DNA of 64,000 nt from Crossiella sp. SN42. GTDB lineage: Bacteria; Actinomycetota; Actinomycetes; Mycobacteriales; Pseudonocardiaceae. The translations under genes were made by a program, and so were the position numbers. Under the pieces are notes generated by a model. The model was not told where the DNA came from. It saw nothing but the letters and a program-made list of their open reading frames with translations, and made no database searches. Shown here piece by piece: positions 17,276 through 26,483 of this stretch (position 1 is its first letter; each line of letters starts with the position of its first letter). The DNA lies in contig NZ_JAMHIV010000002.1 in assembly GCF_023897065.1 (NCBI RefSeq), positions 1-64,000 on the forward strand. Reading direction: 5' to 3'.

Positions 17276-17920
17276 CTATCCGGGCACCACCACCGAGGTC
17301 AGCACCAGCCCGTCCCGCACCAGGTACCGCCCCGTGAACCCGTCCACCCGGTACCCGTCCACCACCGGCGGCTCGATCAGGATCCGGGCCCGGAACCCGC
17401 CCTCCCGGTCGAAGGTCAGCTCCGCGTCCTGGAATCCCAGCCACGCGCCGGTGATCGGGAACCACGCCTTGTACACGCTCTCCTTCGCGCTGAACAGCAC
17501 CCGGTCCCAGTGCAGCCCGTCCCCCGCCCCGGCCAGCCACTCCTGCTCCGCGGGCACCGCCACCATCCGCTGCACGCCCGGCGGCAGCACGTCGTGGATC
17601 TCCGCGTCGATGCCCACCGACCGGATGCCGGCGCGGTCGGCCACCGCGGCCGCGCAGTAGCCCTCGCAGTGGGTGATGCTGCCGACGATCCCGTTGGGCC
17701 ACAGCGGTTCCCGTTTCGGGCCGCGCAGGATGGGCTGTTCCGGCAGGCCCAGGGCGGCCAGGGCGCGGCGGGCGCAGGTGCGGGCTTGGGTGTACTGCTT
17801 GCGGCGGCGTTCCACCGCGCGTTCGACCGCGGCGTGTTCCTCGGGCAGCAGGTAGGCGGTGGGGTCGTCGCCGACCACCTCGGCCGCGTGCACGCCGTCG
17901 GGGAGCAGCTCCTCGATCAT
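17276..17920 (-). CDS. 4'-phosphopantetheinyl transferase (Sfp/EntD type)
   Basis: A 214-aa enzyme with the Sfp-superfamily signatures: GSITHCEGY, the magnesium-binding GIDAEIHD, and FSAKESVYKAW (W/KEAxxK motif). It moves the phosphopantetheine arm of coenzyme A to the conserved Ser of carrier domains. It is therefore the obvious candidate to activate the nine carrier domains of the NRPS genes 10-45 kb away; that link is inferred. Its ATG overlaps the stop of the metallophosphoesterase gene (ATGA), so the two are coupled. Confidence 0.92.
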   Translation of the reverse strand: MIEELLPDGVHAAEVVGDDPTAYLLPEEHAAVERAVERRRKQYTQARTCARRALAALGLPEQPILRGPKREPLWPNGIVGSITHCEGYCAAAVADRAGIRSVGIDAEIHDVLPPGVQRMVAVPAEQEWLAGAGDGLHWDRVLFSAKESVYKAWFPITGAWLGFQDAELTFDREGGFRARILIEPPVVDGYRVDGFTGRYLVRDGLVLTSVVVPG

Positions 17921-18774
17921 GCCGGCAGCGGGTACTGCGGTTCGGAGTCCACCAGCACGTCGCGCAGCACCGGGCGGCGGCGTTTGCGCGGCTGCCACTC
18001 GCGCGGGTAGCCCAGGGAGACCTCTTCGAACCGGACCCCGTCGAACTTGTCGGTGAGCGGGATGTGCAGGTGGCCGGAGACCACCACCGCGGCCCGGTAG
18101 CGCAGGTGCCAGTCCTCGGTCAGCGTGGTGCCGCACCACAGCGCGAAGTCCTGGTAGTGCAACCGCTTGGTCGGGCCGGGGTGCAGTGGGAAGTGGTTGA
18201 CCAGCACGGTCCGCCGCTCCGCCGGGATGGCGTCCAGCCGCTGGCGGGAGTAGCGGACCCTGGCGTGGCACCAGGCGTCCCGGCTGGGGTAGGGGTCGTG
18301 GTGCAGCAGCACCTCGTCGGTGCCGACCACCCCGGCCTCGCGGGCGCGGGCCAGCGCCTGGTCCTTGGTCTCGTCCACCCGGCGGCCGATGGAGTAGTCG
18401 TAGAGCACGAACAGCGGCGCGATGACCAGGTCCTCCTCCGCGCCGTGCCACACCGGGAACTCGTCCTCCGGCGTGACCACACCCAGGCCGCGGCAGAGCT
18501 CGACCAGGTGCCGGTACCTGGCCTCGCCGCGCAGCTGCACCTCGTCCTTGGGCACGGTCCACAGCTCGTGGTTGCCGGGCACCCAGATCACCTTGGCGAA
18601 GCGGTCCCGCAGCGTGCGCAGCGCCCAGTCGACGTCGGCGATCGTGTCGCTCACGTCCCCGGCCACGATCAGCCAGTCCTGATCGGACTCGGAGCGGAGA
18701 CCGGCCACCACCTCGCGGTTGGCGGCGCGGTCACAGTGCAGATCGCTGGTGGCCAGCAAGCGCGGACTCGACAC
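17917..18774 (-). CDS. metallophosphoesterase, calcineurin-like
   Basis: A 285-aa cytoplasmic protein with the ordered metal ligands of the family: DLHCD, GDVSD, PGNHE, later LVNHFPLH and SGHLHIP. Substrate is not predictable. It is translationally coupled to the PPTase, which follows with a four-base overlap. Because of that pairing it might act on coenzyme A-related or phosphopantetheine metabolites, but this is a guess from context. The start is GTG at 18774. Confidence 0.85.
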   Translation of the reverse strand: MSSPRLLATSDLHCDRAANREVVAGLRSESDQDWLIVAGDVSDTIADVDWALRTLRDRFAKVIWVPGNHELWTVPKDEVQLRGEARYRHLVELCRGLGVVTPEDEFPVWHGAEEDLVIAPLFVLYDYSIGRRVDETKDQALARAREAGVVGTDEVLLHHDPYPSRDAWCHARVRYSRQRLDAIPAERRTVLVNHFPLHPGPTKRLHYQDFALWCGTTLTEDWHLRYRAAVVVSGHLHIPLTDKFDGVRFEEVSLGYPREWQPRKRRRPVLRDVLVDSEPQYPLPA

Positions 18775-18799
18775 GACCGCCGACGATACCTGGCGTTGC

Positions 18800-19804
18800 T
18801 CAACCGGTCCTGGTGGCGGAAGGAGACGACGCCCACCGGATCAGCATCTTGCTGGCCCCGGAGCCGTCGGCCGCCGCGGTCCACACCTCCTCCCCCGGCA
18901 GGCCGTAGACCAGCGTCTTGTCATCCAGCCAGGCCACCTGGTCGTCGATCCCGGCCGGTTCCGCGATCGCCGTCTCGGCCATGGTGGCCAGGTCCAGCAC
19001 GTGGATCCGCCAGGGCCGGGCGCCGTCGGAGGAGATGCGTTTCTTGAATGCGATCCGCTTGCCGTCCGGGGACAGCGAGGGGCATTCCACGTTCTCCCGC
19101 AGCGCCTCGGCCTGCCAGTCCCGGTAGGCCGCGCGGACCAGGTGGGTGCGGCCGCCGGTGGACACCGTGGCGTAGAAGGTCTCGCTGTCCGGGGTGAAGC
19201 TGACGCCCCAGAAGTTGACGTCCTCGGCCATGTGCTGCTGACCGCCCAGCCGCAGCGGGATCTCCTCGATGTTGGTCTGCAAGCGGTCCAGCTCGTGGTG
19301 GTAGATGCCGGTGCGGGTGGAGAAGCTGGTCGCGTTGTAGGCATCGCCGGTGACGAAGGTGGTCCAGGCGGCGATCTTGCCGTCCGCGGACAGCCGGGCG
19401 CGGCTGACCGTGCCCAGGATCTCGAACCGCTTCAGCTCGGTCAGCTGGGCGTCCAGCAGGATCACCACCGCCCTCGGCGCGGGCCCGGCCTCCGCGGCCA
19501 CGCACAGGCCCCGGTCGCCGCCGGTGGAGAACCGGTCGCAGCGCAGCTGGCTGACCCGGCGCGGCCCGCCCGGATCGGCCCGCGGCACCGAGGCCACCAC
19601 GCCGAAGTGCGGGCCGGGCGCGGTGTTGCGGAAGACCAGCCTGCCGGGCTCGTCCAGCCGCACCGGCGCCGGGTCGATGGCCAGGTCGGCCGCGGGCTGC
19701 TGGTCCGGCGCGGTGGCCCTGGCGTGCAGGGTGTAGACCACCGCGGCCGAGCCGAGCAGGACCGCGGCCAGCACCGCGAGCAGCATGCGCAGCTTGGTGC
19801 TCAT
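18800..19804 (-). CDS. membrane-anchored TolB-like beta-propeller protein
   Basis: A 334-aa protein. One N-terminal hydrophobic segment (MLLAVLAAVLLGSAAVVYTL) follows a short basic start, suggesting a membrane anchor or uncleaved signal. The body carries propeller-type repeats (ARLSADGKIAAWTTF, VSFTPDSETFYATV, PSLSPDGKRIAFKK). No enzyme motif is seen. The ATG overlaps the stop of the MFS gene (ATGA), so both are made together; it may be a binding partner of that transporter. Confidence 0.7.
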   Translation of the reverse strand: MSTKLRMLLAVLAAVLLGSAAVVYTLHARATAPDQQPAADLAIDPAPVRLDEPGRLVFRNTAPGPHFGVVASVPRADPGGPRRVSQLRCDRFSTGGDRGLCVAAEAGPAPRAVVILLDAQLTELKRFEILGTVSRARLSADGKIAAWTTFVTGDAYNATSFSTRTGIYHHELDRLQTNIEEIPLRLGGQQHMAEDVNFWGVSFTPDSETFYATVSTGGRTHLVRAAYRDWQAEALRENVECPSLSPDGKRIAFKKRISSDGARPWRIHVLDLATMAETAIAEPAGIDDQVAWLDDKTLVYGLPGEEVWTAAADGSGASKMLIRWASSPSATRTG

Positions 19805-21030
19805 CGCGCCTCCTTCAGCCGGAACACCGCCGCGGCCACCACCAGCGCGAGCGCGCCGCAGGCGGCGAACACCGCGGGGTAGAGGCCCCACCAGGTCCAC
19901 GCGGCGCCGAAGGCCACCGCGGAGAGCAGCTTGGCCACCGCCTGCGCGGTCTGCAGCACGGCCATCCCGCTGGTGCGCTGGTCCTCGGGCACCAGCGGGG
20001 CGACCGCGGCCATCAGCACGCCGTCGGTGGCGGCGTAGAACATGCCGTGCGCGAGCAGGGTGCCGACGAGCAGCGGGATCCCGTCGGCCAGCCCGGCCAC
20101 CAGCAGGTAGGCCACCAGTAGCAGCACGTGCCCGGCCAGGAACATCCGCCAGCGCCCGATCCGGTCGGCCAGCTTGCCCAAGGGCATGGCCAGCAACAGG
20201 TACACCCCCGCGGTACCCAGCGGCAGCATGGCGATGTAGGCGGGCTCGACCTCAAGTCGCTTCTGCAGCAACAGGTAGAGGAACGAGTCGCCGACGGTCA
20301 CCAGGCCGAGCAGGGACGCCCACAGCACGATCCGGCGGAAGGCCTTGCCGCGCAACAGGGCGAAGGAGGCGCGCAGCGGGATCCGTTCGGTGGTGGCCGG
20401 TCCGCGCTTGTCCTGGACGAACAGCCCGAACAGCAGCACGCCCAGGGTGGCGAAGCAGAAGCTGACGAAGAACACGGTGTCGTAGCCACCGGCCACGACA
20501 CCCAGCAGCAGGAAGGCGGCCAGTGGGCCGAGGAACGCGCCGACGGTGTCCATCGCGCGGTGCACCCCGAAGGCCCTGCCCTGCTCATCGGCCGGGGTGG
20601 ACAACGAGATCAGCGCGTCCCTCGGTGCGGTGCGCAGTCCCTTCCCGGTCCGGTCGACGGCCAGCACCAGGCCCATCGCGGCGGCGGAACCACCGGCCGC
20701 GATGAGCCCGAGCTTGGCCACGGCGGACGCGCCGTAGCCAAGCCCCGCCACCAGTTTCCGGCGTTGCCACCGGTCCGCGAGGTGCCCCCCGAGGACCCGC
20801 ACGATCGCGGTGGCCGCGGAGTACAGCCCATCCAGCAACCCGAACTGCAACGGGCTGAATCCCAGCCCCAGCACCAGGTAGAGCGGCAGCACAGCGGTCA
20901 CCATCTCACTGGAGATGTCGGTGACCAGGCTGACCGCACCCAGCGCGAGGACGTTTCCGGCTACCGCCCGCCGAGCACCGCCACGTTCGCGGTGTGGGGT
21001 GCCGGCGGCCCGGGTGGTGGCGAGATACAT
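19801..21030 (-). CDS. MFS transporter
   Basis: A 409-aa protein with about twelve membrane segments. It has the first-loop motif GGHLADRWQRRK (MFS motif A) and a second copy GKLADRIGRWR after the sixth segment. The conserved DRTGKGLRTAPRDALIS segment after helix 4 is typical of a group of bacterial drug or metabolite permeases. The substrate is unknown. It is translationally coupled to the downstream propeller protein. It starts at ATG 21030, shortly after the end of the phosphatase gene on the same strand. Confidence 0.88.
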   Translation of the reverse strand: MYLATTRAAGTPHRERGGARRAVAGNVLALGAVSLVTDISSEMVTAVLPLYLVLGLGFSPLQFGLLDGLYSAATAIVRVLGGHLADRWQRRKLVAGLGYGASAVAKLGLIAAGGSAAAMGLVLAVDRTGKGLRTAPRDALISLSTPADEQGRAFGVHRAMDTVGAFLGPLAAFLLLGVVAGGYDTVFFVSFCFATLGVLLFGLFVQDKRGPATTERIPLRASFALLRGKAFRRIVLWASLLGLVTVGDSFLYLLLQKRLEVEPAYIAMLPLGTAGVYLLLAMPLGKLADRIGRWRMFLAGHVLLLVAYLLVAGLADGIPLLVGTLLAHGMFYAATDGVLMAAVAPLVPEDQRTSGMAVLQTAQAVAKLLSAVAFGAAWTWWGLYPAVFAACGALALVVAAAVFRLKEAR

Positions 21031-21044
21031 CGGGTGCTACCCCC

Positions 21045-22628
21045 TCAGCGACAGGTGAACGGGCCGGCCTTGTCCAGCAGCTTGTTGTCGGTGCCGACGA
21101 TCTCCCAGGAGTAGCTGGCGCCGTTGAGGATGAGCTTCATGACGCCGTGCTTCTTGATGTAGACCTCCATGCCGGCCCTGGGCACGTGCTGCTGGTTGTA
21201 GATGGAGTCGCCGCCGATGCCGACGATCGCCGAGCGGATACCGTTGACCTCGTCCACCTTGCCGCTGGAGTTCAACGGCTTCAGCCGCTCGTAGTGGTGG
21301 TCGTGACCGGAGAGCACCAGGTCCGCCTTGGCCTTGACCAGTTCGTCCCACAGCGGGGCCATGCTCGGGTTGTCGCCGTAGTGGCCGGAGTTGAACCTGG
21401 GATGGTGCCAGTAGGCCACCACACAGCGCTTCTGGTTCTTGGCCAGGTCGGCGCGCAACCAGTCGAGCTGGGCCCGGTCGTTGGCCTTCTGCGCCATCGA
21501 GTCCAGCGCGACGAAGTGGAAGTCGCCGAAATCGTGGCTGTAGTACATCTTCCCGCCACCCAGGGGTGAGGCCGCGGCGCCGAAGTACTGCCGGTACCCC
21601 TTGCCCTTGCCCGCCGGGTCGTCGTACTCGTGGTTGCCCGGGCTGGGCTTGGTGATGTTCTTGAACCGGCCCCAGGTCGGCTCGTAGTACTTGCGGAACT
21701 CCTCGATCGTGCCGCTGTTGTACTGGTTGTCGCCGGCGGTGATGATCATCGAGGGCTTGATCTTGTCCACCAGCGCCGCGGTCTTGGTGCTGGCACAGGT
21801 GGATCCGGAGCAGACCGGCACGATGTCACCGACCGCGACCACCACCTGGCCGCCCGGCGTGCCGGGCTGGGTGCGGGCGGCGAACGGGGCGCTCTCGGCG
21901 GAGATGTTGCCCGCCGCGTCCCTGGCCCGGACCGCGTAGTTGAAGGTGGCGCCGGAGGCCAGTCCGGTGTCGGTGAAGGAGGTCGTGGCCGAGGAGCCGA
22001 CCAGGTTGCCCTCACGCAGGATCTCGTAACCGGTGACCCCGACGTTGTCCGAGGACGGGTTCCAGGACAGCGTGATGCTGTCCGCGGTGGAGGAGGGCGA
22101 GGCCAGCCCGGTGGGCGCGGTGGGCGGCTGGATGTCGCCGGACCCGGTGCGGCTGCCGTAGACCGACAGCTCGAACAGCGAGTAGCCGTAGGTGGTGGCC
22201 CTGCGGGTGCCGTGCACCCTGATGTGCCTGGTGTTGGTGTTCAACGAGGTCAGCTCGTCCACGCCACCGTCGGATCCGGTGACCGAGCGGATGGTGGTCC
22301 AGGTGCGGCCATCGGCGGATGCCTGCACCTGGTACTCGCTGGCGAAGGCGGTCTCCCAGGTGAGACTCACCCTGTTCACGATGGCCGGACCGCCCAGGTC
22401 GACCGCGATCCATTGCGGGTCGGCGCCTTCGGCGCTGGCCCAGCGGGTGGTGGTGTCGCCGTCGACCGCCTTGCCGCCGTCGAGCTCGGCGGTCTCGTTC
22501 GACGAGGTGGTGGTCAGTTTGTTGAGCGAGAGCAGGGAATCGTTTGCGGCGCTTGCGGTGAGCAACGACTGGGTCAGCGTGACCACCACAGCCGTTGATA
22601 TCAGTGCGGGAAGGACACGAATTCTCAT
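21045..22628 (-). CDS. secreted discoidin-FN3-metallophosphatase
   Basis: A 527-aa protein: signal peptide (1-28), F5/8-type C discoidin domain (about 30-160), FN3 domain (about 168-255), and a calcineurin-like phosphatase domain (about 260-520). The phosphatase ligands are present: GDIVP, AGDNQY, PGNHEYDD, WHHPRF and SGHDHHYERL. The layout suggests an extracellular phosphatase anchored to polysaccharide by its discoidin module, perhaps releasing phosphate. A GAGGAG site precedes ATG 22628. An AT-rich stretch at 22711-22740 holds a possible minus-strand -10 box (TAACTT). No PHO-box-like direct repeat was seen. Confidence 0.88.
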   Translation of the reverse strand: MRIRVLPALISTAVVVTLTQSLLTASAANDSLLSLNKLTTTSSNETAELDGGKAVDGDTTTRWASAEGADPQWIAVDLGGPAIVNRVSLTWETAFASEYQVQASADGRTWTTIRSVTGSDGGVDELTSLNTNTRHIRVHGTRRATTYGYSLFELSVYGSRTGSGDIQPPTAPTGLASPSSTADSITLSWNPSSDNVGVTGYEILREGNLVGSSATTSFTDTGLASGATFNYAVRARDAAGNISAESAPFAARTQPGTPGGQVVVAVGDIVPVCSGSTCASTKTAALVDKIKPSMIITAGDNQYNSGTIEEFRKYYEPTWGRFKNITKPSPGNHEYDDPAGKGKGYRQYFGAAASPLGGGKMYYSHDFGDFHFVALDSMAQKANDRAQLDWLRADLAKNQKRCVVAYWHHPRFNSGHYGDNPSMAPLWDELVKAKADLVLSGHDHHYERLKPLNSSGKVDEVNGIRSAIVGIGGDSIYNQQHVPRAGMEVYIKKHGVMKLILNGASYSWEIVGTDNKLLDKAGPFTCR

Positions 22629-22864
22629 GGCGGTGTGTTTCTCCTCGACGAGCCTGTGTCGAATCCGGCGCGTGGCGGCGGCGGCGGTGTTGGCTGGCCG
22701 GCGTCGACGAGGGATTTAAAAGTTAAGAAACCTCCCTGTCTATTCGGAGTGATCAGCACCGTAAGCGCTTGCCCGGCGTAGCGCAACCCGCCAATCGGGC
22801 CACGACCAGGGTCGTTGCGACCCACAACAAACGGCGCCGTCCGGCAGGCTGCGATCATGGGCGG

Positions 22865-23443
22865 GTGCTGGAACTCCTGCGTGACCACCACCGGCTGCTG
22901 ACCGTCCGCGGCGCCCTCGCACTGCTGTTCGCCGTGCTCGCCTTCGCCTGGCCGGACACCGACTGGGTGGTGCAGTTCGGTGTGCTGGTGGCGTACCTGG
23001 TCGCCGAGGGCGTGTTCGGGCTGCTGCTGGCCTTGCGCGGCAAGCAGTCCCCCGCACTGGACCGCTCGCTGTTCGCACTGCCCGCGCTGTTCGTGCTCGC
23101 CGGGGTGGCGATCACCGCGCTGGCCTTCGCGGTGGACCCGTTCATCGGCCTGCTGGGCCTGGTGGTGACCACCTCGGGCTGGCCGGTGGTCAACGGCATC
23201 GGCCAGGCGCTGGCCGCCGCGCGGGCCAGGGAGCTCTACACCCGGATCGGCCTGGCGATCAGCGGCACACTGTCCATTGTGGCCGGTGTGCTGGTGATGA
23301 ACGTGCCCACCCAGGAGGTCTCGCTGTGGACGCTGCTGGCCTGGTACGCCATGGTCTCCGGCGCGATCTTCCTGGCGCTGGGCATCCGGTTCCAACGCGG
23401 CCAGGGCGGACCGCGTGCGGCCCGCCCTGGTAAGTCCCGCTGA
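22865..23443 (+). CDS. HdeD-like / DUF308 membrane protein
   Basis: A 192-aa protein with six hydrophobic helices in three pairs, the usual pattern of the HdeD/DUF308 family (WPDTDWVVQFGVLVAYLVAE and the later WTLLAWYAMVSGAIFLALGI are characteristic). A basic tail closes it. Members have been tied to acid or general stress, with no known biochemical role. GTG 22865 fits the family start, without a strong ribosome site. Its stop abuts the stop of the convergent peptidase gene: together they form TGATCA. Confidence 0.8.
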   Translation: MLELLRDHHRLLTVRGALALLFAVLAFAWPDTDWVVQFGVLVAYLVAEGVFGLLLALRGKQSPALDRSLFALPALFVLAGVAITALAFAVDPFIGLLGLVVTTSGWPVVNGIGQALAAARARELYTRIGLAISGTLSIVAGVLVMNVPTQEVSLWTLLAWYAMVSGAIFLALGIRFQRGQGGPRAARPGKSR

Positions 23444-24952
23444 TCAGTCGCCGCGGCAGGTGAGGTCGCCGCCGGGCAGCACGCCGTCGCGCAGGTAGGT
23501 GTTCACCGCGTTCTCCATGCAGCCGTTGGGGTAGCGGGAGAACAGGCCGTGCGCGCGCACCCCGGGCAGGGTGATCAGCCGCGAGCCGGACATGGCCCGG
23601 TGCAGGTCGACCCCGCTGTCGTAGGCGGTGCGGGTGTCCTCGGTGGCCTGCACGATCAGCGCGGGCACCGAGTTGCGCACGATCACCGGCGCTTCCACGG
23701 GCTCGGCCCAGAAGGCGCAGGGGTTGATGCCGTTGGCCAAGGCGCCGAAGACCGGCTGGCTCGCCCGGCTGCGCTGGATGTTGCGCCAGTACCACTCCGG
23801 GTCACGCCGCACCGCCGCGTCCCCGCACATGATCGCGGCCTGCCCGGAGAGCTGCGCGTTCGGATCCCGCCTGCTCAGCACGTGCAGGCTGGCCAGCAGC
23901 CCGGGGCTGGGGCTGACCTGCTTGCCGTCGGCGGCGTCGGTCAGCACCCGCACGGTCTCGGCCAGCACGGTGTTCAGGCGGGTGTCGCCCACCTGCTCGA
24001 ACAGCACCATGGGCAGCATGTGCTCGTCGACCTGGTACTCCCCGACCGGGATGGCCTGCCGCGCGGACCGGCGGATCAGCTCCTCCACCGCGCCGCGCAC
24101 CTGCGCCGCGGTGCGGCCGAGCCGGTACTCGCCGTCCCTGGCCGCGGTCCAGGCCGCCCAGTCATCCAGGGCCCGCTCGTTCGCCGGGCCCATGTCCCGC
24201 ACCATCTGCTGGGAGTACCGCTTGGAGTCCACCGCGCTGTCCAGCACGATCCGGTCGCTGCGGCGCGGGAACATCTGGGTGAACACCGAACCCAGGTAGG
24301 TGCCGTAGGAGTAGCCGAAGTAGCTGATCTTCCGCTCACCCATGGCGCCACGGACGACGTCCATGTCCCGTGCGGTGTTCCGGGTGGTGATGTGCCGCAG
24401 GGTGTCGCCCTGGGTTTGCGCGCACCGGCGGGCCAGGTCGGCCTGCAACGCGACGGTGCGGTCGAAGCCTGCCCGGTCCAGCCCGGAGGAGCGCAGCATG
24501 AAGCCCACCGGCCAGCCGCAGTCCACCGGGTTGGACCGGCCGACGCCGCGCGGGTCCATGCCGATGAGGTCGTAGCGGGCCAGCACGTCCGGGTTCAGCT
24601 TCGGCCGCATCTTCAGCGGCAGGCCGAGTCCGGGGCCGCCGGGTCCGCCGGGGTTGGACAGCATGATGCCCCGCCGCTGCCCCGGGTCGGTGGCCTTGAG
24701 CCGGGAGATCGCCACGGTGATGGTGCGGCCCCGGGGCTGCTGGTAGTCCAGCGGCACGGTGACCTCGGCGCACTGGGCGCCCGCGGCGTCCAGATCCTGG
24801 TCGCCACAAGCCTTCCAGTCCAGGCGCTGCTGGTAGAACCGTTCTGCCCCACCACGTCCGGCGGCCTCCGGCTCGGCCCCGGCCAGACCGGCGCCGGCCA
24901 GCAAACCGGCCCCGGCCGCCGCGGCGGTCAGCAGTGCGGTCATGCGTCTCAT
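23444..24952 (-). CDS. secreted S33-family alpha/beta hydrolase (tripeptidyl aminopeptidase-like)
   Basis: A 502-aa exported enzyme. A signal peptide of about 30 residues is followed by the alpha/beta-hydrolase core: oxyanion segment SNPGGPGGPG, MDPRGVGRSN, nucleophile elbow GYSYGT and a late His in GVRAHGLF. The C-terminal TAP-type domain holds VPALIVQATEDTRTAY with the probable acidic residue. Such actinobacterial enzymes cut short peptides from the N-terminus. I use ATG 24952; the frame is open to GTG 24979, and TTG 24958 has GGAAGG five bases upstream. It might act on small peptides, but there is no reason to make it the NRPS thioesterase. Confidence 0.85.
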   Translation of the reverse strand: MRRMTALLTAAAAGAGLLAGAGLAGAEPEAAGRGGAERFYQQRLDWKACGDQDLDAAGAQCAEVTVPLDYQQPRGRTITVAISRLKATDPGQRRGIMLSNPGGPGGPGLGLPLKMRPKLNPDVLARYDLIGMDPRGVGRSNPVDCGWPVGFMLRSSGLDRAGFDRTVALQADLARRCAQTQGDTLRHITTRNTARDMDVVRGAMGERKISYFGYSYGTYLGSVFTQMFPRRSDRIVLDSAVDSKRYSQQMVRDMGPANERALDDWAAWTAARDGEYRLGRTAAQVRGAVEELIRRSARQAIPVGEYQVDEHMLPMVLFEQVGDTRLNTVLAETVRVLTDAADGKQVSPSPGLLASLHVLSRRDPNAQLSGQAAIMCGDAAVRRDPEWYWRNIQRSRASQPVFGALANGINPCAFWAEPVEAPVIVRNSVPALIVQATEDTRTAYDSGVDLHRAMSGSRLITLPGVRAHGLFSRYPNGCMENAVNTYLRDGVLPGGDLTCRGD

Positions 24953-25103
24953 CGTCAAGGCTGCCTTCCCCGTGTTCACCGGCCGCCGCTACTCGGTGGC
25001 CGGTGATCACAAGGCTAGGAACTCCGGCCGCGCCGACCCAGCCAGACAGCACCCGCATCGAGGGTCCAGACCACTGCCGTCCCGGGGGTGGGGCAGGCCC
25101 CAC

Positions 25104-25574
25104 CTAGTGCGGCACGTAGACGCCGTCGACCTGCTTGGCCGAGCCGGGGGTGAAGGTCAGCACGGTGCGCAGGGTCCGGTGCCGGATCTTGGCGTCCGCG
25201 CCGGGAATGGCGTAGTGGTCGGCGAACTCGTCCAGCGCGGCGAAGTCGGGTTCCCTGGCGCAGATCAGCAGCATCTCCACTGCCGGGTCGACGGCCTCGG
25301 CGGCGGACTGGACGTTCGCGGCGACCTCCGCGTCCAGCTCGGCGTGCGCCAGGCGCAGCGCGATGCCCGCCGGCGCCAGTTCCGCCACCAGCTCGGTGAT
25401 CCGCTCGACCTGCTCGACCAGCTCCGCGCGGTCACCGATCGGGCCGAGCTCCAGGAACGCGCGAATGCCCCGGTCGCGCAGCAGCTGCCGGGTCGCGCGG
25501 TCGGCGGGACCGATGACGGCCCAGTCCGCCGCCGCCAGGTTGCCGCCTCGTCCGATGCACAGGATCCGCCCCAT
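25104..25574 (-). CDS. hypothetical protein, family not recognised
   Basis: A 156-aa protein without signal peptide or membrane segment. It is rich in Ala, Leu and acidic residues. The N-terminus MGRILCIGRGGNL resembles a nucleotide-binding strand-loop, and the centre is helical with many Glu (ITELVAELAP, AELDAEVAANVQSAAEAVDP). It lies alone between the peptidase and a secreted-protein gene, all on the minus strand. Its composition and codon use look like its neighbours, so it is probably a real gene; no function is suggested. Confidence 0.55.
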   Translation of the reverse strand: MGRILCIGRGGNLAAADWAVIGPADRATRQLLRDRGIRAFLELGPIGDRAELVEQVERITELVAELAPAGIALRLAHAELDAEVAANVQSAAEAVDPAVEMLLICAREPDFAALDEFADHYAIPGADAKIRHRTLRTVLTFTPGSAKQVDGVYVPH

Positions 25575-25596
25575 CCGCGCATCCTCGCACGGCCGG

Positions 25597-25627
25597 CTGG
25601 GGACGCCGTGGAGTGCGGCGTCCCCAG
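25597..25627 (-). terminator. terminator hairpin of the secreted-protein gene
   Basis: A perfect 12-bp stem (CTGGGGACGCCG with CGGCGTCCCCAG) and a 7-base loop, just past the stop at 25660 on the minus strand. It shares its core with the terminator at 26877-26907. Confidence 0.7.
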
Positions 25628-25659
25628 CGAGTACTGAGCTACCGGCGCGGGTCAGGCCG

Positions 25660-26430
25660 TCACGGCCGTACCGCCGTGCCCTCGGTGAGGGTGGTCTGGC
25701 CGGTCACGTACTCACTCCACACCCCGACCGACAGCCTGGCGCCCGGCCGCGCGAAGCTCCGCACGAAGCTCTGTCCTTTGTGGACAGCGCCGAAGGTCAC
25801 GTAGAACTCCTTGGTGCTGGGCCGGTCCTGTGGCGGGATGTCGCTCACCGGCAGGATCTCGTCCAGGCCCCAGCCATAGGATTCCCGGTAGCCGCCAACC
25901 ACCCGCTCCAGGGTGTTCTCCAGGATGGCGCCGGTGACCGGAATGTGGATCAGGACGCCGCGCCTGCCCTGGCCCAGGACGGTGTTGAAGACCAGCACCT
26001 CGCTTTCGCCGCCACGGTAGAACACCGCCCGGCCGGAACCGACCTGGGAGCCCGGTGGGCAGGCCGCCGCGCCCAGCTTCGCGATGACCGATCGATCACA
26101 GGTCGGGAATAAGTGCGGACTGAAGTGCACCGAGCGGTCGAACAGGAACACGAACTGCCGGGCCGCGGCCGGCTCCACCCCGGTGGTGGTGGAGCGCAGG
26201 CTGGTGAAGGAGACGGTGACCCCGGACCGGGAACCACCGTCCCTGGCGTAGGTCACGGACCCCTTGTCGATGTTGACCGGGCCCGCCACGGCGGGCTCGT
26301 GCGGCCGCTGCGGGCCGAAGGGGGTCGGGTGCGGATGTGCGCCGCCGGGCGCGGCCGAAGCCGGTCCGGGTGCGGCGACGAGTGCGATGGCGACGACGAC
26401 GGCGGACAGGATCACCTGACGGGATCGCAT
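25660..26430 (-). CDS. secreted protein of unknown function
   Basis: A 256-aa protein with a clear signal peptide (LSAVVVAIALVAAPGPASA, cut near residue 27), a His/Pro-rich stretch (GGAHPHPTPFGPQRPHEP), then a beta-rich domain. Two cysteines (TCDRSV, AACPPG) could form a disulfide. No enzymatic motif is seen. It is divergent from an ArsR-type regulator and shares with it a promoter region holding a perfect 16-bp inverted repeat, so it is probably the regulator's target. A hairpin terminator follows. Confidence 0.65.
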   Translation of the reverse strand: MRSRQVILSAVVVAIALVAAPGPASAAPGGAHPHPTPFGPQRPHEPAVAGPVNIDKGSVTYARDGGSRSGVTVSFTSLRSTTTGVEPAAARQFVFLFDRSVHFSPHLFPTCDRSVIAKLGAAACPPGSQVGSGRAVFYRGGESEVLVFNTVLGQGRRGVLIHIPVTGAILENTLERVVGGYRESYGWGLDEILPVSDIPPQDRPSTKEFYVTFGAVHKGQSFVRSFARPGARLSVGVWSEYVTGQTTLTEGTAVRP

Positions 26431-26443
26431 GGGCAGAGCCTTT

Positions 26444-26483
26444 CCATCCGGTCTATTCGATGCTCAACGAATAGACCGGATGG
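26444..26483. promoter_or_regulatory. 16-bp inverted-repeat operator in a divergent promoter
   Basis: CCATCCGGTCTATTCG (26444-26459) and its exact reverse complement (26468-26483) with an 8-base spacer. It sits between the secreted-protein gene and the ArsR-type gene. A -10-like TAGAGT (26488-26493) follows for the rightward gene. Size and place fit the binding site of the adjacent ArsR protein. Confidence 0.75.

Noticed and set aside
22761-22772. GTAAGCGCTTGC palindrome upstream of the phosphatase and DUF308 genes, like a LacI-type operator
   Set aside because: Only the central 8 bases are symmetric, no LacI-family gene is near, and one 8-bp palindrome is not unusual.
23444-24952. S33 hydrolase considered as the missing NRPS thioesterase
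   Set aside because: It has a signal peptide and TAP-type C-terminal domain, is outside the operon, and matches secreted aminopeptidases rather than type II thioesterases.
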